Below are positions 60,093-64,000 of a stretch of DNA of 64,000 bases, piece after piece; within the stretch, counting starts at the first letter, position 1; the number at the start of each line of letters is the position of its first letter. Below the pieces are notes generated by a model. It saw only the letters and a program-made list of their open reading frames with translations, was not told the DNA's origin and ran no database searches. The stretch comes from Paenibacillus daejeonensis DSM 15491. GTDB taxonomy: Bacteria; Bacillota; Bacilli; Paenibacillales; Paenibacillaceae. The translations under genes and the position numbers were made by a program. Where the stretch lies: the NCBI RefSeq assembly GCF_000378385.1, contig NZ_KB899661.1, forward strand, positions 26,168 to 90,167, written 5' to 3'.

Positions 60093-61581
60093 TAGTAACC
60101 AGCAATTGACGGTAAACTACCGACTGGCCGGAGGTGAGCCAGCCTCTCCAGCCAGCCAGCCGGACCTTCTGCTGCGGCCGCGCGTCTGTTGCCTGCTCCG
60201 CGCGCTGGGCAACGACCATTATGCCTGTGCTGGTGGCCGTATAGTCACTCACCGTCCAGCCCAGGAGCTCCACGGCCGCTCTTAGCGGTACATGCAGATT
60301 GCCATGATGCAAGTGCATCTCAGGCCACGAGCGTATGACATCTGCGCCGTCGGCGCGCTCCATACGGATCGTGCCGAATTCGGGATTCATGATGTATGTC
60401 TTGCCTTCATAATCCAGATAGGCAAGCCTGCGCTTGTCATCCCATCGCACGCCCGCATCCAGCTGCTCAGCCAGCAGCCGCAGCGGAATGGTGATCCGAC
60501 CATCTCGCAGGGTATAGCCTCCCTGCGTCAGCTCAACCTCTCGCCCCCCGATTCTGAGCTTCATCGCAAGAGATTTGGGCTGGGCTATAGCAGCTTCTTT
60601 ACGGACCGCGACTGACTGACCGGCGAATGCCTTCTCCCTGCTTTCAGAGGCGTTTTTGGCCTGGATGACGGTTGCAAGCGTAGCTTGATGCCCTGCAAAG
60701 CTATAGCTCCGAGTATGTCTCGGCGTGGCTAACCGATACTGAACCGGCTCCACAGTGCTGGTATAGGCGGCGAACCGATAGCCTTTGGACTTGTAATAGC
60801 TAATGATCTCAGGCAGGGCTTTGACCGTTTCGCCATGCCCGTTGCTGTCATGCATGAGCACATGGACCTCGTGAGACAGCTTGCCCTCTTTTACATTGCG
60901 CACGATATCAGCTGCCGGGACATCACGCTTGCGGGAATCCCCGCTATCGACATTCCAATCGTGAATACGGTAGCCCGCACGCTCAAGATAATAGAAGTAG
61001 AAGGCATCAAAATGACCATGCGTGCCGCCTGGTGCCCGCAGCAGCACCGGTTCCCTGCCGACCAGCGAAGTGAGGATCTGGCTCGTCCGTTCAATTTGCC
61101 GCCAGAAGCCTTCAAAGCTGCCATATAACTCATCGTATGTATGATTATAGGTATGATTGCCCAAGGCATGTCCTTCCCGGACCAACCGGCGAACGACGTC
61201 TCCCCGCTGCTCTGCCTGCTCACCCAGGACAAAGAAGGTAGCCTTCACCTGTTCTTCTTTTAGAATATCCAATACCTGAGGCGTCCATTTACTGGGCCCA
61301 TCGTCAAAAGAGAGGTACACCGTCTTCTGCTCGGGCCGGGTAAAAGCCGGGTCCGGGTCTACTGCGACTCGCTCCCCTCGCTGTAAAGCTGCGAATATCC
61401 CCTCCTGGGAGGCTACAGTGGTAGGTTCCCCTTCCTTTCTCGTCTCGGATGCTGTCGCAAACGAACAGCAGACCATCAGCATCAGGAAGAGCAGGATACT
61501 TATCTTCACAACTCTCTTCGCATCCGCTACAAGATGCAGACAATCACCGTTCGTTTCTCTTATCCCGACAGCACGCATCAT
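60058..61581 (-). CDS. Polysaccharide deacetylase (CE4) with copper-amine-oxidase-N-like C-terminal domain
   Basis: A 507-residue exported protein with an N-terminal hydrophobic segment (about 25-44). The CE4 NodB domain (about 85-275) has D93/D94 in SFDDGPS, HTYNHTY, RAPGGT, DWNVDSGD and LMHDS, the full metal and catalytic set for removing N- or O-acetyl groups from peptidoglycan or other polysaccharides. A CuAO-N-like domain (about 335-480) follows, as in many Paenibacillus cell-wall enzymes. The ATG at 61581 has GGGAGG 6 bases upstream. It overlaps the GH2 gene tail to tail by 35 bp. Confidence 0.88.
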   Translation of the reverse strand: MMRAVGIRETNGDCLHLVADAKRVVKISILLFLMLMVCCSFATASETRKEGEPTTVASQEGIFAALQRGERVAVDPDPAFTRPEQKTVYLSFDDGPSKWTPQVLDILKEEQVKATFFVLGEQAEQRGDVVRRLVREGHALGNHTYNHTYDELYGSFEGFWRQIERTSQILTSLVGREPVLLRAPGGTHGHFDAFYFYYLERAGYRIHDWNVDSGDSRKRDVPAADIVRNVKEGKLSHEVHVLMHDSNGHGETVKALPEIISYYKSKGYRFAAYTSTVEPVQYRLATPRHTRSYSFAGHQATLATVIQAKNASESREKAFAGQSVAVRKEAAIAQPKSLAMKLRIGGREVELTQGGYTLRDGRITIPLRLLAEQLDAGVRWDDKRRLAYLDYEGKTYIMNPEFGTIRMERADGADVIRSWPEMHLHHGNLHVPLRAAVELLGWTVSDYTATSTGIMVVAQRAEQATDARPQQKVRLAGWRGWLTSGQSVVYRQLLVTTMSLRSARNIF

Positions 61582-61722
61582 GAACAACCTCCCATAGATC
61601 ATCTCTCGTATTAATGATTACTAGAGTATATGAGAGACTGCGAGAAAGTATGACAAGCCGGTCTATGATTTCGTTTCCCTGCTTTTTTAGTATGATAGAA
61701 TGGTCCCAAGGAGGTGCACCGC

Positions 61723-62553
61723 GTGGAATACAAACTGCTGGATGTCCGCAACCGTGGCAAAGCCAAATGCGAGCCCGGCTGGAACTGGCGACCAGGAGCG
61801 CTGGTAGACTATGACCTGTGGTATGCCGTGCAGGGAAGCGGCGTGATGATAATCAACAGCGAGGTCTTCCCCATCCGCAAGGGTGCCTGTTTTCTCGTTC
61901 ATCCCGGGGATACGCCCTCCGCAGAGCAGCATCCGGATGACCGACTTACAGTCATTTATATTCATTTCAAACTCTCGCATCGCACCGGAAATCCAGATGC
62001 ACATAGGATGTCCAAGCTGATGCAGGAGCGTGTCGTCTACTTCAGTGAGGTGTATGAGCCCGAACGGCTGCTGCACCAGCTCCTGGATACCTCGCAGCAC
62101 CCTGATGAATGGTCGGCGGAGGAGTTTGACTGCATCGGCAAACAACTGCTCATCCACAGGCAGCGCTGCCTGGAGCAGCAGCTCTCCTCGCGGGGCAGCC
62201 CCCTCACTACCAAGCAGCGACAGGCCGTCAGACAGGTCATGCGCACGATCCAGGAAGAAGGGTGGCAGGGGCGGCCCTATGAAGAGCTTGCCGATCTGGT
62301 TGGGCTGTCGCATGCCTATCTGGCCAAGCTATTCAAGGTGTACACGGGCCGGTCGATGAAGGAGTATATGACCGAGATGCGCCTGGAGCGGGCAAAGCAT
62401 CTGCTCAGCGAGTCTTCGATGAACGTATCGCAGGTGGCCGATGCAATGGGCTATTCGTCAGTCTATTTATTCAGCAAGCAATTCAAGCGCTACACCGGCT
62501 TGCCGCCGTCCGCCTTTCAGAGGCATCACGCCAAGGCTCGACCACATCGATAG
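61723..62553 (+). CDS. AraC-family transcriptional regulator with cupin sensor domain
   Basis: A 276-residue regulator: cupin-like sensor (about 25-95, DLWYAVQGSGVMIINSEVF) and AraC double helix-turn-helix (about 175-270, AYLAKLFKVYTG, GYSSVYLFSKQFKRYTG). The GTG at 61723 has AAGGAGG eight bases upstream and is a better start than the GTG at 61714, which lies in the site. It is divergent from the deacetylase and upstream of the PhyH gene, which may be its target. Confidence 0.85.
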   Translation: MEYKLLDVRNRGKAKCEPGWNWRPGALVDYDLWYAVQGSGVMIINSEVFPIRKGACFLVHPGDTPSAEQHPDDRLTVIYIHFKLSHRTGNPDAHRMSKLMQERVVYFSEVYEPERLLHQLLDTSQHPDEWSAEEFDCIGKQLLIHRQRCLEQQLSSRGSPLTTKQRQAVRQVMRTIQEEGWQGRPYEELADLVGLSHAYLAKLFKVYTGRSMKEYMTEMRLERAKHLLSESSMNVSQVADAMGYSSVYLFSKQFKRYTGLPPSAFQRHHAKARPHR

Positions 62554-62676
62554 AGCTTCCCGACGTATTATCCGTTTGGGTATAAATAATTGCGCGTAAA
62601 GGCCATGTCATCGTTGCATGGCAGGTGTTACTCTGGATCTAGATTCATTACCTTCTTATCTGGAGTGTGATACCGT

Positions 62677-63546
62677 ATGACAGCAGATGATAAGACCTTG
62701 TATGCGTACAAGAACGAAGAAGAGCTGAGTCTGGCCAACCGGATCGCCACGGAGCTGTACCGGTATGACCAGATCGAGCAGAACCGGATCGCGAGCTTGG
62801 CGGATGTAACCGAGGAGCATGTCAAGCAATTCTGGTCACAGGGCTATCTGGTCGTCGAGGAAGCGATCTCACCAGAAGAAGTCGAGCAAGCGCTGGATGC
62901 CATTATGGACATTTTGTCAGGTGTCTCCACAGGCTCCAAGATTCAATTCGTCAAGCCGCGAAGCGAGCTCCATACGTTGGAAGAAGTCGAATATGCAGCG
63001 CGCAAAATCCACGGTTATCTCGAGCATGAGCTACGGCTGCGGGCCATCGCCCACCACCCCTCTGTCTTGCAGACGATGCGCAAGCTGTTCGGTGAGGAAG
63101 CCAAAGTGGCACAGGATCAGGCCATTCTGAAACCGCCTACAGGCGGCGCCGAGAAGCCATGGCACCAGGATATGGCCTATGGTCCGCTGGCTTATGACAA
63201 AGCGGTGATCGGCATGTGGTTTGCGCTGGACCCCGCTGAGCTCGACAACGGCTGCATGCATGTGATCCCTTATTCTCACCGCGAGGGCGGCTCGCCCCAC
63301 TATGCCGAGCGGGACTGGCAGCTGTGCGACCGGTCAGTTCTGGTCGAGCGCGACGTTGCCGTTCCGCTGAAGCCCGGCGGGGTGCTGATCTTCCACGGCC
63401 TGCTGCACCACGGCACGCCACCGAACTTCTCTACGAAGCGCCGCCGCTCTATCCAGCTCCACTATGCTCCGGAGTCAGCCAGCAAACTGACGCCAAAGGA
63501 GTATAAACGGATGTTCACGAGCGAGATGACCAACGCGGAATGCTGA
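62677..63546 (+). CDS. Phytanoyl-CoA dioxygenase (PhyH) family protein
   Basis: A 289-residue Fe(II)/2-oxoglutarate-dependent oxygenase. The iron triad is H163-x-D165 (WHQDMAY) and H245 (LHHGTPPN), and an Arg about 11 residues after that His (TKRRRSIQLHY) would bind 2-oxoglutarate. Members hydroxylate diverse small molecules; the substrate here is unknown. It follows the AraC gene after 123 bp on the same strand and is ended by a bidirectional hairpin. Confidence 0.87.
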   Translation: MTADDKTLYAYKNEEELSLANRIATELYRYDQIEQNRIASLADVTEEHVKQFWSQGYLVVEEAISPEEVEQALDAIMDILSGVSTGSKIQFVKPRSELHTLEEVEYAARKIHGYLEHELRLRAIAHHPSVLQTMRKLFGEEAKVAQDQAILKPPTGGAEKPWHQDMAYGPLAYDKAVIGMWFALDPAELDNGCMHVIPYSHREGGSPHYAERDWQLCDRSVLVERDVAVPLKPGGVLIFHGLLHHGTPPNFSTKRRRSIQLHYAPESASKLTPKEYKRMFTSEMTNAEC

Positions 63547-63571
63547 AGCGATCACTTTATCTATCCAAAAA

Positions 63572-63615
63572 AACCTCCCCCATACGCTAGTCTTAGCTAG
63601 GTATAAGGGGAGGTT
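63572..63615. terminator. Bidirectional terminator between PhyH and the last gene
   Basis: AACCTCCCC pairs with GGGGAGGTT, with an inner CTAG/CTAG arm. An A-run precedes it on the plus strand (T-run for minus-strand transcripts), so it mainly serves the minus-strand gene and possibly the PhyH gene. Confidence 0.75.
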
Positions 63616-63636
63616 GAGAAAGGTATGGCTAACGGT

Positions 63637-64000
63637 TCACATCTGACGCGGCGGGCTTTTGCGCTTGCGGAGCAAGAACAGTAGACCGACAATCGCCACA
63701 ACAATCAGTGCCCCGGCCGCCAGCACAATATTACGCAGATCAGGCACATAGACGGACAATTGAATCGGTGTGGGCCGGTCCAGTGGCAGCTGCCAGATTA
63801 GCGTATTTCCTATCACACGGTCAGCATTGTTATCGCCATATAGCTTGTATGGGAAGGTAACGCGAATATCCAGGTCGACCTGCCGGAGCAGCAGCTTGAC
63901 CATCGGAGCCGGGATCAGACTGCCTGCGAGCAGCGCCGCATCCGACACCTGACGGTCCAGATCCAACCGGCCTCGAATATCATAGGTTGTAAAGAGCAGC
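63637..64000 (-). CDS. C-terminal part of a membrane-anchored protein, DUF3153/LppM-like (cut by window edge)
   Basis: The frame is open to the right edge (last 121 residues visible). The visible part is a beta-rich domain (DIRVTFPYKLYGDNNADRVIGNTLIWQLPLD, a 'sheet then turn' pattern seen in DUF3153/LppM proteins), a single transmembrane helix (about 23 residues, NIVLAAGALIVVAIVGLLFLL) and a short basic tail RKRKS. The TTG at 63966 is not the true start. Such proteins are usually lipoproteins with this C-terminal anchor; the function is unknown. Confidence 0.6.
   Translation of the reverse strand, partial: LLFTTYDIRGRLDLDRQVSDAALLAGSLIPAPMVKLLLRQVDLDIRVTFPYKLYGDNNADRVIGNTLIWQLPLDRPTPIQLSVYVPDLRNIVLAAGALIVVAIVGLLFLLRKRKSPPRQM

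Noticed and set aside
1-64000. Insertion sequences, integrases, tRNA genes or attachment sites
   Set aside because: No transposase or integrase frame, no tRNA cloverleaf pattern and no paired terminal repeats flanking a cargo region were seen.

Overview
The window looks like a chromosomal segment of a Paenibacillus-type Firmicute (class Bacilli, moderately high GC). The evidence is a multidomain S-layer-anchored (SLH) polysaccharide lyase, several LplA/LplB/YtcP-type CUT1 sugar transporters, YesM/YesN-type sensor kinase and AraC response regulator, many AraC regulators, GNNGGAGG-type ribosome binding sites with frequent TTG/GTG starts, and several families of intergenic repeats. I see no rRNA, tRNA, CRISPR, insertion sequence or prophage.

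Layout. (1) 0.1-11.9 kb: a metallo-beta-lactamase-fold hydrolase, then a divergent locus pairing a 1453-residue SLH-anchored heparinase II/III-like lyase with a membrane-bound AraC regulator and a complete CUT1 transporter. (2) 12-19.3 kb: an MFS exporter, two Gfo/Idh/MocA-type dehydrogenases with an AraC regulator, a secreted alkaline phosphatase preceded by a Pho-box-like array, and a PD-(D/E)XK nuclease-like protein. (3) 19.6-28.4 kb, minus strand: a cyanuric acid mineralisation cluster with cyanuric acid hydrolase (AtzD type), biuret hydrolase (BiuH type), allophanate hydrolase (AtzF type), a NitT/TauT-type ABC importer, a cupin and a PucR regulator. Its promoter carries a perfect GlnR/TnrA box over the -10. 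(4) 28.7-40.8 kb: a sugar-sensing and uptake locus (binding lipoprotein, YesM/YesN pair, two permeases, second binding lipoprotein, GHL10-like glycosidase). It is interrupted by a type I toxin-antitoxin-like module at 33.8-34.2 kb and by an inverted-repeat cluster between the two permease genes. (5) 41.2-46.2 kb: GH29 fucosidase-like and GH35 beta-galactosidase genes and an FAD oxidoreductase. (6) 46.3-56.3 kb, minus strand: a second amide-nitrogen cluster with a BMP-type nucleobase-like ABC importer, a formamidase-like nitrilase, two isochorismatase-fold hydrolases (one a BiuH paralogue whose catalytic Cys codon has become Gly) and a second PucR regulator. (7) 56.4-64 kb: a nine-copy 51-bp tandem repeat, Ohr peroxidase, a flavin reductase, GH2 glycosidase, polysaccharide deacetylase, AraC regulator, PhyH dioxygenase and a truncated membrane protein.

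How the parts work together. The carbohydrate genes form an outside-in route: cell-surface lyase, binding lipoproteins, permeases, and cytosolic GH2/GH29/GH35/GHL10 enzymes and dehydrogenases, each locus with its own AraC-type control. The two PucR-linked clusters look like nitrogen scavenging. The first can convert cyanuric acid through biuret and allophanate to ammonia and CO2. The second imports an unknown N-rich compound and seems to release ammonia through formamide- or biuret-like intermediates. GlnR/TnrA-like boxes in front of both clusters, plus paralogous PucR regulators, suggest both respond to nitrogen limitation. The second cluster is the best candidate here for an undescribed catabolic pathway; its substrate cannot be read from sequence alone.
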